From Ceratobasidium sp. AG-K (lineage: Eukaryota > Basidiomycota > Agaricomycetes > Cantharellales > Ceratobasidiaceae), in the NCBI GenBank assembly GCA_037039685.1, contig JAWNGF010000002.1, positions 1,736,001-1,800,000 on the forward strand: a DNA stretch of 64,000 nt. The letters run 5' to 3'. The position numbers and the translations under genes are program-made. Positions 1 through 10,010 of the stretch are shown here, one piece after another (position 1 is the stretch's first letter; each line of letters begins with the position of its first letter). A model generated the notes under the pieces. It was not told the DNA's origin. It was given only the letters and a program-made list of their open reading frames with translations, and made no database searches.

Positions 1-792
1 ATAGCATTGTGTCCGTGCTGTAAGTGAATCGAACCAACACATTCTACGGTTAGTACTAAAATCATAAATTCTTAGTGGGATTCCAGGTTCCATCATTGCA
101 GTAAGTAAAACTCGCGCATGTATTCGTACACCGACGCTTTATTCATCCTTTTGCTAGTGCATCATGGTTGACTGGACCCGTGGAAGCGGAAAATGGTCTA
201 TTGGAGGCCGAAAGTTCGCTATGGCAATCTCGACCTGCTTGACTGGCATCTTCCTGTTCCTGTTCACCCAAGCTACCGTTAGTCTTTTCCTCCTTGCTTA
301 CAGGGGCTAGTTAATCACCCACCGACCCTGATAGAACCAAGCAGGTGTCCTTGGCTTCAATTGCATTAGCACATTGACACAGAATGCTATGTACGGAGTG
401 GTAAGTTGGCTATCCGACTCACTCTAAACTCGCCACTTAAGCATATTTACATTGGTAGTTGTATGCGTACACCCCCGAAGTGTTTCCTGCCCCTCACCGA
501 GGCACCGGAGACGCTATTTGCTCAGCGATCAACCGCATTACGGGGCTAATGGCTCCCATTAGTTAGTGTGAACACCGATGATGATAACTTGAAGGACTAA
601 CGCGCTAATATTTAGTTGCAACCTATGGCGACTTGACAACAAATGCACCTCTCTTCGTCGCGGCGTCGCTTTTTATCGTAACTTCAGTATTAATGTTATT
701 CTTACCTATTGAGGTAAGCAGATAACTACATATTTGGTAGATTCTAAATGCTAACCTGCTGCTCTAAGACTGCCGGAAAAGCTGCCATATGA
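1..792 (+). CDS. MFS (sugar-transporter-like) permease, C-terminal part, cut by the left edge
   Basis: Seven exons can be read: 1-19, 76-100, 158-277, 335-400, 459-561, 616-713 and 769-792, all joined by GT-AG introns in one frame and ending at TGA 790-792. The product is the end of a 12-helix major facilitator permease of the plasma membrane. It shows a loop with DWTRGSGKWSIGGRK, two hydrophobic helices, then the transporter motif YAYTPEVFPAPHRGTGDA followed by the last two helices (from GLMAPIIATYGD to FLPIE). This motif pattern is typical of SV2/SVOP-like and sugar-porter MFS members. The substrate cannot be told from this piece. The first part of the gene lies left of the window. Its 3' end converges on the arrestin gene. 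Confidence 0.85.
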
Positions 793-1103
793 CCTGACTT
801 ATGTACTCATGATCATACATGCTACGTGAATCAACTAAAAATCTGAAAAATATCTGTGCCCTTATATCTCAACAAAACTCGGGTCAATGTTGGCTCTACC
901 GACGGGAACGAACCCGAGTCTAGGCATCGCCATGTGCAAGGCAGAAATACTAAGTGGCACTAGTATTTAGCAATCTAATTTTGGTATTTGTATAAGATAG
1001 CGATACAGTAACGTAGGATAAAGAAGAAAGTCCAACTTGTTACCAAAAAAATAACCATGAGAGTGCATCCAAAACCCAAGATAAATATAGATACTGTGGT
1101 AGA
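793..1103. other. Convergent intergenic stretch
   Basis: These 311 bases lie between the stop codons of two convergent genes. They are fairly AT-rich and should hold both 3' untranslated regions. I see no ORF, repeat or RNA gene here. Confidence 0.6.
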
Positions 1104-4100
1104 TCAAGATTGGTACTTGCCAATCAGCTCTTTGAGCCGTGCCTGTCCGACAGCCACGCCCTCGGTTGGTTGGCTGGCCCGGCGTACGAGTGTGTCATCG
1201 GATTGAGATTCTGGAATAGCTGGTGCGAAACTTGTCATGCGAGTGCGTACTCCTGGACCGACAACCGGCCGGGCGAGTGATGCCGTAGAAGACAAAACCG
1301 GAACCGCTTGTGTTGCGTGAACCATGGCCGGAACCGAGGTAGATTTCATCATCCCAGTACCCGGCGCGAGCGAGGATACGGGAGCTCCTTCCCCGGTCTG
1401 GGAAAGGAATTGGTCACTAGAGGTTCCATTCCTACAGGAGCCGTGTATCTTTTCGTCAGCGGCTGAGGTTTACTTTCAACGGGTGCGGTCGCGTCGTGAG
1501 CACCGTTCTGCCAAAGAGATGTGATGGCCGTTACTTGCCCGCCTTTCCCCCCTCGCGCGGACCGCAGATCGTACTTGTTCAGTAGCTCCGAATCAGTAGG
1601 CAGAAGGGCAGCCGCAGGCTTTGAGGAAACCGGCCTTGGTCGAGGGTGTTTCAGTTGAGGGTCATACGCCGCCCGGGGCTGCTGGTCTCGTGCAAGTAGT
1701 TCTGCCTGTCAGGAAATAAGTCTCGACCGGATGTCTGCGTTCTGCAGAACCTACCATGGTGGGCTCTTCGTGCGTGGGTTGCTGAATATCCCAGTAGGAC
1801 TGGGGCGGACCCACGTTGTTAGGCAACCGTATTGCCCTGGTGGGTGGAGGGGCTTGAGGATTATGATCAGAACCCATCCACATTGGCACGCGCGAAATAG
1901 CCTCGCGCTTCAGCCTGAACAACTCGGCCTCCCGGAGGGCTGCTTCTGCACGCTCCCGAGCATCTCTTCCCGGAAGTACTACGGGGACCTCGAAGCCAGA
2001 GCTTGTGATGGGAATCAAGGACCTTGCAGTCGGAACAGTTGGCGGAACCGGATTCGCCGTAAACACGGGTGAGGACATCCTGCGAGGCGGCGAACGTGTG
2101 CGAGTAGGGGTGTCCCGGGTAACCTCAGCCACAGGGGCAACGTGAGCCCTGGGACTAGCTTCCATTGGCGACTGAACCTGTCTCGGTGCTTGCCCTATAT
2201 GCGCTGGTACTACTTGAGGAGAGGATGCTGTTACCTGAGTCGTGTTTGATTGATGCGGGCGCAATACATTTCGAGTGTTCTGGGTCGGTTGTGGTTTAGG
2301 AGGTGGGCTGCTACTTTTGGACACGGCCAAAGATTCAAAATACTTGGCCCGTTGAGCTGCTTGTGATTCGCCCTGAGTCCTCGGCGGGTCTACGAGTCCT
2401 GGCCGTTCCTTAGCTACCGTCTCGTTTGCCTTGGGTACGGTAGGCAGAGATGCAACCTTTTGAGGGTTTCGTTGTGGACTAGGATTCCGACGCACGGGAG
2501 AGCGAGCCTGTGGTTGAACTGGTACGGAAACTTCCTTCCGTTCAGGAGCGACGGGATTGTCGTCGGGGCGAGGGAAAGAGGGAGTCCTCGGCGCGGGTGT
2601 CGTCCTTGGTGTAAACTTCTCTTTGGTCGGAGAACGGGGCGCAGGTGAAGAAATAGCGGGGGTGGGACGCGTTGGCTGAACCAAAGGATCCGCAGCCTGT
2701 GTGACGCGAGGTTCGAATTTGGATGGCGATGCTGGTCTGGACGTCGAGATAGGCCTTAGATTAGCTCGGTAGTTCATCAAAACGTCCTTGGGCGCAGATG
2801 GTTGTGCTGGCGATGGGCTAGAAACAGGCGGATCGGTGAGCTGATACCGCGTTGGCGGTTTGGAGACCGGGCGGTCAGAGAGCTGGTATCGCTGGACATG
2901 CTTGGGAACAGCTGGTACTGCGGCAGAGCTCGACGGTGGCAAACGGGATTCCGGGCCGGGACGTGGAGGCATGTGTATGGTCTCGGGAGGGCTCGCACGC
3001 GTGGGTTCGGCAGCGATGGGCGCACCCGTTGGCAACGCTGGAGATGGAGAGTCATAGACAGGAGATTGGGTCGAGCGTTGAACTGGGGGGTTGGCTACCG
3101 GAGCAGAAGTAAGAACTGGTGCAGGAGCGGGGGTCGGTGTAGGAGTCACAGCTGGGGACCGCCTTGGTGTCTGGGCGGGAGTGTGAGCAGGCGGCGGAGG
3201 AAGCTGGACAATCGTCGCCGAGGAGCCTGGCAGCTTGGGCTCAGAAGAAGTCTTAGGTGCTGGACCATCCCTAAGCTCGTATCGAACCGGGGGCTTCGCC
3301 TCGACAGCGGGAGAAGGTGTGTGCTGGGAGGGTGGACGAGAGCTTGGACGTGGCTCGGGGCCGATCGTCGTTGTCTCTTGCTCGCGCTCGCGCTCGCGCA
3401 GGGGAGACACAGGACTGTCTGTTAGCTCGTACCGAACGAGTGGTTTAATTTCGGCTAATGGAGGCTTGGAAGCGCGTGGAGAAGAGGGGTAAGAATGTGT
3501 GGGTGGTATCACCGGCTGGTCTTCGTGCTCGTCGATCGAAGGCACAGGTTTTCGGACGACAACCGGCTTGGGTTTGACAAAACTAGCGGGTGGAAGCTTG
3601 GGCACCGTAAACGCTGGTAGTGCGGGTTTCATTTTCGCCAAGGCAAAGGATTTCAGCTTGCCAATCCGGGCAATCTCTCCCCAGTCGATCGTCTTGGGCG
3701 GCCCCTCTTTGGGAGAGGGTGCAGGCTTTTCAGATATCTGCGCGGGTTTGCGGAGTGGAGACACCACTGCAGGACTAGGACTCTCAAATTTAGCAGTCAA
3801 CCGTCGCTCTAATGCAGTTAAGCCAGTTGACATGGGCTCCAGAGGTTTGGCTGCCAAAACCGGCGTCTCCTGAGGTCTAGGTGTTCCCGCGGTGGCACTG
3901 GGCTGTGGCCTTGGTGGAGAAGCTTGGTCCTCTTTTGGTCTCATCGAGGGGGTCGAGGGGGAGGGTGGTGCATTTTGCAACTCCTTTCGCGGTGAAACTG
4001 GTGGATTAGGCAATGTTCTTTTCGCGCCCTGTTGCCTGGGAGGTGTGGTGTGTGGGGACATAGATCTGTCCACAGGCTTTCTGCGAGGTGAGGCAGGTGG

Positions 4101-6378
4101 CTCATTCCGACGAGGAGGCTCCGACGATTGTGGTGCGCTGTGAATGCTGGCTCTCTCCGTGTCTTCAGCCACTACTCGTTCTAAATCCTGTGCCTTGGGG
4201 GTTTCAGCCCTTGTATCTGCGCTGCCACTATGGTTCACAGATTCAACGAGGGGTGAATGCCCCGGTTCAAGGCCCAACATCTCCTTTTCCACGTCCGCGA
4301 CTCGCGGTGGACGTTCCACAGGAGCGGGGCGAACTCGAGGTCCAGGGAACCGACGCCCAGTGGGGGACACGGAGCGAGTTCGAGACGACATCCGCAAGTG
4401 CTCCGAGATGCGTAATGCTCGGGTTCCCTTACCCTCGACTGAATCAGGCACTTCGGATGGTGCTTGAATTCGACCAGCCGCGGGAGAGAGCGGAGCATTA
4501 GCAGGGGGAAAGTCGACTCCGACTTGATGAACTTGAGGCTCTGCGCTAGTTGGCCGAGGAGGGAGGGGTGGAAGGCTTCGAGCAGGACTTCGAGTGGGGC
4601 TTTGAGCAGGCAAGCCATCAATTCGAGTATGCTGCGAGCCAAATTGAGGCATTGATTGGCTGGGGGGTAGTTGGAGAGCTCGAGGGCCATGAGGAGTGCC
4701 TGGCAAAGTCGGCGACACTGATTGTTGCGGTGCATACATGTGGCTCTGTGGAGCCGGAGTTTGACCATGGAATTGGTTCGGTGGGGGATGCGAAAGGACC
4801 GGCGACATACAGGGCGCAGGCGGCAGAGGACACATAGGAGGCGCGGGTGACGACGGTAGCATCGGCGACATTGGTGGTATAGGTGACATCGGCAGAATAG
4901 GGGTCATCGGAAAGCCCGGAGACATCGGTGGAGCAGGGAAATAATTCAAGATATTGGGAGGTTGTGGAGATGCCGGTGGAAAGTAGATTTGGGTATACGG
5001 TAAGCTAGGAGATGCTGGAGGAAAGGGCGAGTGACCCGTGTGGTACGGTAGCACGGGGGACTGAGGAGGCAAGAATGGAGATCGCGAGGGCTCGTAAAGC
5101 GATTGAGGGGAACTCGATCTGAAAACCGCATCCTGATTCGGTGGGCCCAGGCCTTGAGCTGGCTCGGGGGCCAATGCGACAGGATGGCAAATCACGACGG
5201 GAAGGTTCAATACTAGGTCCTTGCTGCTTGGAGTGATCAAACGGCGAACGTGGCACGATTTCTAGTAACTACTTACGCCCCGACGCCCATGCATAATCTC
5301 ACGTTAATAGAGGCCCGAATGTCAAAAAGAGCTGGTATCGTTTTATCCGAGCCACTCTCCCCGCTCTCGCGCGACCCCCCTACGACTGAGTCAGACTTCA
5401 GAATACTCTAAAGATGACAGTACGAACCTTTGACCGTCCTTGCAGTTCTGGGGACGTTGATGACCAGCTTCGCCACGCCTTCTAAACCAGGAGGGCAACA
5501 ATATTCCGGACTGTGGAATGCAGCGGTAACTAAAGTATCAGATAGTACAAGATTGGCGTGTTGCGGTGGTGGATTGTCTAGGTGCAAAACGCGTTGAAAT
5601 GTGAGATTCACCCCTGTGGTCTGGGCAAAAAATGAGTTAATTCATCGTTCGAGAACACTAACACTAACCTTTCGCGATGAATGATTTTTTACGTGGAGCT
5701 CAATGCAGCAGGTCTGCCCCGCAATAACAGCGCCACCCAGAACCTTTCCCTGTACCCAAATTTTGCCGCTTTCTCCCACCACTGTCCCGGCTGACTCGAC
5801 CTCTTGCATCGCGCTTTCTACAACATGGATATCTTGACTATCGGTAACTAGTCGTCTCTCCCCTTTCCAAGCAACGGACGCACTGGCCCGGACTTCGTAA
5901 CGGATCCGAGCAAGTCCAGATCCAAAATCAACAGAGGCCGGAGACGTCAAAGGCAACGGGAAACGAAAAAAGAATGTCGTTATGCCTTTGCGAGCAGGAT
6001 AGTGATGTGGTGGAAATCGACCCGTCCCATCCTCGGGCAGAACAGCATTTGATGGTGGAAGGGATGGTCCTTGAAACATTCTACGAGTGTGAATGAAAGT
6101 AGAAGTGGCCGCATGATCTCGCGAGTTGAGTTCTGCATTCTTGGTAGGTCAACTCGCCACGATCCTAGACAATGAACCGCACCTTGAAAGGCCATGAGCT
6201 CAACCATGATTGTTCCCAAACCGAGTCCCTTTTCCGCTCGACATTCAACGTCAATTTTTCCAGCAACTTCCGAGCCGGCGACATAGACAGGAGACGCAAC
6301 ATGGGCAGTTACCCGTAGCTTAGCGTGGTGAGGACCAGCATTCATTAGCTCCTGTCGGTTGGGCTGGGTTGCCGGCAT
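1104..6378 (-). CDS. Arrestin-domain protein with a giant proline-rich tail
   Basis: My model has seven exons: 6378-6183, 6132-5669, 5620-5428, 5385-5277, 5223-1755, 1705-1436 and 1397-1104, about 1664 codons. The first ~340 residues form an arrestin fold. The N-domain contains KLRVTAHVASPVYVAGSEV and the C-domain contains GKIWVQGKVLGGAVIAGQTC and, across two introns, SINVRLCMGVGAKDLVLNLP. Fungal arrestin-like proteins act as adaptors for ubiquitin ligases and cargo sorting at membranes. The remaining ~1300 residues are disordered, rich in Pro and Ser, with many PMSP-like steps and four copies of a R-Y-[EQ]-L-x-D-x-P motif. No PPxY motif is visible, unlike Rsp5-binding arrestins. ATG 6378 is chosen because the frame upstream has no ATG; 6345 is an alternative. 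The last intron (38 nt) is the weakest part of the model. The tail exon alone could be mistaken for a separate gene. Confidence 0.8.
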
Positions 6379-6833
6379 GTCTCGAAAGCAAAACGAAGGA
6401 GCGAAAGGGCCGGCCTGTTGAGGTGATAGTGCGGTGCCTGCCAGACCCAGGCGTTGCAGATGAAGAGCTAAATGACGTTGACTCCAGAATTTAGTATTAG
6501 CCCCTGTCGAACAGTCTGGACACGCGCACACGTGATCGGACTACACCAACGAAGCGAGAGGCCGTCACTTTCACATTTCTCCATGATGTTGTAGGAGTCA
6601 GATAGCAAGCCCAGTACAAACAAACAATTCAAGGCAAATCCCGTTATATTTAACGCATGCGCCTTGAACAACTATTTTTTTTTCGATTACGATCACAACT
6701 GGGGGGAACAATACCACGTTGTAGCAGCGTTGAAAGGTCAAGGTCAACCACCGTCAAATCAACGATTTACCCAGAGTACGTACATCACCCCCGCGCCGAA
6801 TATCGGCTTATGTTTATTTTTTAAAACAATCGG
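6379..6833. other. Upstream region of the arrestin gene
   Basis: No supported gene. It holds the arrestin promoter and 5' leader and, at its end, a GC-rich near-palindrome (about 6831-6860) overlapping the 3' end of the next minus-strand gene. Confidence 0.4.
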
Positions 6834-7294
6834 TCAGCGGGGGGCCCGGGGTTGACCGGGACCAACGTAGGGATATTCAATGTCGCCCCTGCCAGCTTGG
6901 AAATAGCGACCCGTCCTGAGTTGCATATGAAGATCCAATAGCCGGTATTGCCCAACGCTTTTTGATCCTGGCTACATAGTCGATGGTTATAAGCATACAA
7001 TCGCATAGGGTCGATTGTACGCAACTCACCAGCGGCGGGTGTAGAATCTGAGAAACCTCACATTCTAGGAGGTGCTCGCCCTGCCAGTACCCGACGTGCT
7101 CTCCCACTATAGGATGTTTTATAATCTAAATTTAACTAACGTTAGCATTGCCTTCTCAGTTTATTAACAATAGTATGAATGTATCGAACAATCTGTGCAA
7201 CGCCTTTGCTCTCCTCGGTACGGCCGCGTGAACGAGGGTCCGCATCACCGATGCTGCTGTCGGTGCTACTAGTTGGGCTAACTGGTAGTGGCAT
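6834..7294 (-). CDS. Small unknown protein, tandem copy 1
   Basis: I do not recognise this gene. Best model: exons 7294-7169, 7125-7030 and 6971-6834, giving 119 aa. It is supported mainly by comparison with copy 2 at 8004-8448: both start with MxxPVSP, share VGxxVGY...L-CEVS-IL, have a 58-nt intron at the same place, and then share Y-LLDL and GxDIE(Y/F)PY before the stop. The last 60 residues alternate charged and hydrophobic positions like a small SH3/Tudor-type barrel (inference only). Exon 1 joins exon 2 only if a 43-nt intron with a weak GTTAAT donor is used. Otherwise there is a stop and frameshift and the copy is decayed. Confidence 0.4.
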
Positions 7295-8003
7295 TAGTGT
7301 ACGCTTGTATCACTATCACTGGGTGAGATATATTGTAGAGGTTCCAATTGGGAGGGCGAGCATCCCAATCCCAATCTTATAGCACGCTGGCACTACACTG
7401 ATTCGTGGCACATTCCCATCCACAAGCCTCAGCTAAGCGTCCCTAAGATAGGGCATCATCGGTCTTGATGGCAAAGGCACGATGTCTGCTTATAGCACGA
7501 AAATAGCGTCGAAGAAAAAACTCTTGTTGGTGCTTCAGCCGAAAGTTGGGATCGACTTCCATGATGGGTAAACTCGAGGAAGTAATCTAATTGAGCTATA
7601 TGCACGAATCCTTGACCGACAAGGTATGTCTGGATACGAAAGGTCAGGGGGAGAATAAACCAATCGTCTTTTAACTTCCTGCTGAGTATATGCGCACCCA
7701 ATTCCTGGGCGGCCCGTACACCGGGACCTGGAATCCATAACAGCACCTGCCACGTTGGTATCAAGGGAAGGCAAACCATGTATGAGCGACATAATAAATA
7801 GGATCGTCCCTGTTCGAGGGACGGCGTGCCCTAGCTCCCACATCCTTCCTTAGCTTTGATTGCAAATAAAAACCGAACTACTTGTTATACAAGCATATGT
7901 ACACACGCCTTGACAACGAGAACAAGAACCCAACCTGCAGATTCTGGTTGCACTACACACTAAATCACTAGTAGTTTCGTTATTATCAGAACCTTCGCCT
8001 GAA
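7295..8003. other. Spacer between the two tandem small genes
   Basis: No supported gene. Two overlapping minus-strand open frames (7456-7779 and 7535-7843) exist, and a third frame near 7458-7570 reads like a charged C-terminus, but none shows clear splice support or a known motif. The stretch could hold a decayed third gene. Confidence 0.3.
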
Positions 8004-8448
8004 TCAGTGGTGGGGTGTTTCAGGCTTGGAGTATGGGAATTCAATGTCGTCACCGCGGGCTCGGAAAGGAGAACGTGTAATCTTGAAGTCAAGATCCAAT
8101 AGCATATACATCCCATTACTTATTGACCCGAGCTATTACAAATCCACCGCTCAGTATGTTGATGAAACCTAACTGTAACACGCGACCTACTGGTTTTTGC
8201 AAGATTTCACTGACTTCACATAGTATAGTCTCAGCACCACTCAGATACCCAACTTTGTCCCCAACGTTAGGAAAGTACTCCTGAAGAGCGGTATCAGAGC
8301 CCGAGTTACTCCCACAACGCATGGTCAGTGTAAGATATCGCACCTTCCGCGCAACCGGCCTACTAGAGTTTACATTGCCACGACCAGTAGGATATCTGTC
8401 GCTGCCGCCGTCGAAGTTGCCAATAACCGGGCTGACTGGTGACTGCAT
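8004..8448 (-). CDS. Small unknown protein, tandem copy 2
   Basis: I do not recognise this gene. Two exons, 8448-8191 (86 codons) and 8132-8004 (42 codons plus stop), are joined by a 58-nt intron with GTAGGT donor and TAG acceptor, giving 128 aa. The N-terminal 50 residues are Ser/Gly/Arg-rich and look disordered. The second half contains VGDKVGYLSG, CEVSEIL, MYMLLDLDFKI and DDIEFPY. Two facts support it as a true coding gene: the reading frame of the second exon matches copy 1 at protein level, although the DNA has diverged, and the intron length and position are the same. A Tudor/SH3-like fold is possible but not shown. Confidence 0.5.
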
Positions 8449-8720
8449 TATTTGTTGATATCACTATCACTAGAAAGCGATGAAATTTGAGGTGCAGGAG
8501 GAGCGATGAGTGAATGACATGAACGGTGCAATCCCTGACGATTTTATACCTCCCGACTAGCCGTGGGGTCAGAAGCGATACGTGGCCCATAGTCGAGCCG
8601 ATCTCAGAAGCATGTTCTCTGTTTAGAATTCGAAAGGAGTTTTATAAACGCGACCGATTAGGGACCAACCGAGAGTTAGGTTCCAGTTCCATACCATACC
8701 AAGCCAAGCAAATAACTTGC

Positions 8721-9304
8721 ATGTATGCACATGGATGGAAGGTTCACTCAAATGGCCGGAGTGAATGCGCCTGCAGGCGTATATGCACATGTTTTTCAAG
8801 AACTAGCCAAACATTATTCAAGTTTCACGACCCAGAAAAATACATTATTATCAATTTAGTTTCGGGTGTTGCCTTACAGAACGAGGACGTGCATACACTT
8901 CATCCCAGGGCTATGCGATTAATCATTCGCTCTCCTCGTGATATCGCTGCTCTGTATCCAGGCTGTCTCCTGGTTATCATTGTACGAGATCCGATAAAGC
9001 ATCCGTCGATCATCCTAGTAATTAACCTCCGTAAGTGACTCAACGACCATAGGCCAACATCATGGCTCACATATTGCTTAATCGTAGCTAGGACTTCGGT
9101 GTTATTTCTTCTAACAATCACTGAAGTTCCATTTATATAGGTGCTCCCCTATTGGATCAGCCGGGTCATAAGCTTATTCGCAGTTATCAAAACGCATGGG
9201 TCTCCACTTACTGGCACAAGGTTTCGGTCGGGACGACCCCGGGAACGGACCTCATTATCATCTCCAGAGGACATTTTGACAAATCACTAATCTTATTCTA
9301 TTGA
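8721..9304 (+). CDS. Tentative spliced ORF, unknown product
   Basis: From ATG 8721 an open frame runs to a GTAAGT donor at 9031. Splicing to the TATATAG acceptor at 9140 keeps the frame and continues to TGA 9302-9304, giving 157 aa with one 110-nt intron. The C-terminal 90 residues have a balanced composition, e.g. IAALYPGCLLVIIVRDPIK, then GHKLIRSYQNAWVSTYWHK after the intron. No family is recognised. The N-terminal part is Cys/Arg-rich and may not be translated as drawn. It may belong with the small gene pair next to it, or be chance. Confidence 0.25.
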
Positions 9305-10010
9305 ATCACTGGTATTTAGGAGATTAAGGCAGAGTTTGGGGAGAGTGAGGTCGCCGATCCGATAGCAGGGTAGATATACCAGGTGATGTTACGATATCGT
9401 CATAGAGGTACCACACGAATGTATATATTCTTGGAAGTCCAACGCGCCGAAATTTGGAGATAGGATCGGATATGCCAACGATGGACGTAAGATAAAATTA
9501 TAGCCCCACGTCACATTCGTTCAAGCCCAGAACACTATTTTGAGAAGGACTTCAACGATTTTGAATGGCTCCTATCCCCACAATCGGCAGCAGAAACCCC
9601 AAGTCACCCATATGGGGCATACATTCCAGGTCGATTATTCCAGTGATATTCGGATCTGGTAGACGACAATTGTGAGATACCCATGATCAATCTAAAAGCC
9701 GCCCGAGCCATCGTGTTCGAATATTGTGTGCTGTCAGCCCCTTTCACCAACACGCACATAATGGTATCGGCCAAGAAGCGGAGGGTGATCAAGAAGCACA
9801 AGGGTCCACTTTGATACGCGCCTCAGTCATTCTGGGACATATGGCGAAACTTATGGCTCTCACAATTAAAACATGTCGCCGATTGAGCAGGTTTCAAATA
9901 TCGAATAGTGAATATATACCATACTTTGAACCAAGTTACTATGTTTGTTCTAGTCTGCACATGCGAGAACCATGCCTTTATTGTTTATGATTGCCACCCA
10001 ATGCCCAGCG
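9305..10010. other. Gene-free spacer before RIM20
   Basis: No supported gene. A minus-strand open frame at 9604-9801 has a protein-like C-terminus but no motif and no clear splice partner. Confidence 0.4.

Noticed and set aside
2802..3425. Long plus-strand open frame (207 codons, Arg/Trp-rich)
   Set aside because: It is antisense to the proline-rich arrestin tail; its Arg/Gly/Trp bias is what the reverse of Pro/Ser codons gives.
4235..4768. Alternative minus-strand frame over the arrestin tail
   Set aside because: It overlaps the long main frame and is only a shifted reading of low-complexity Pro/Ser codons.
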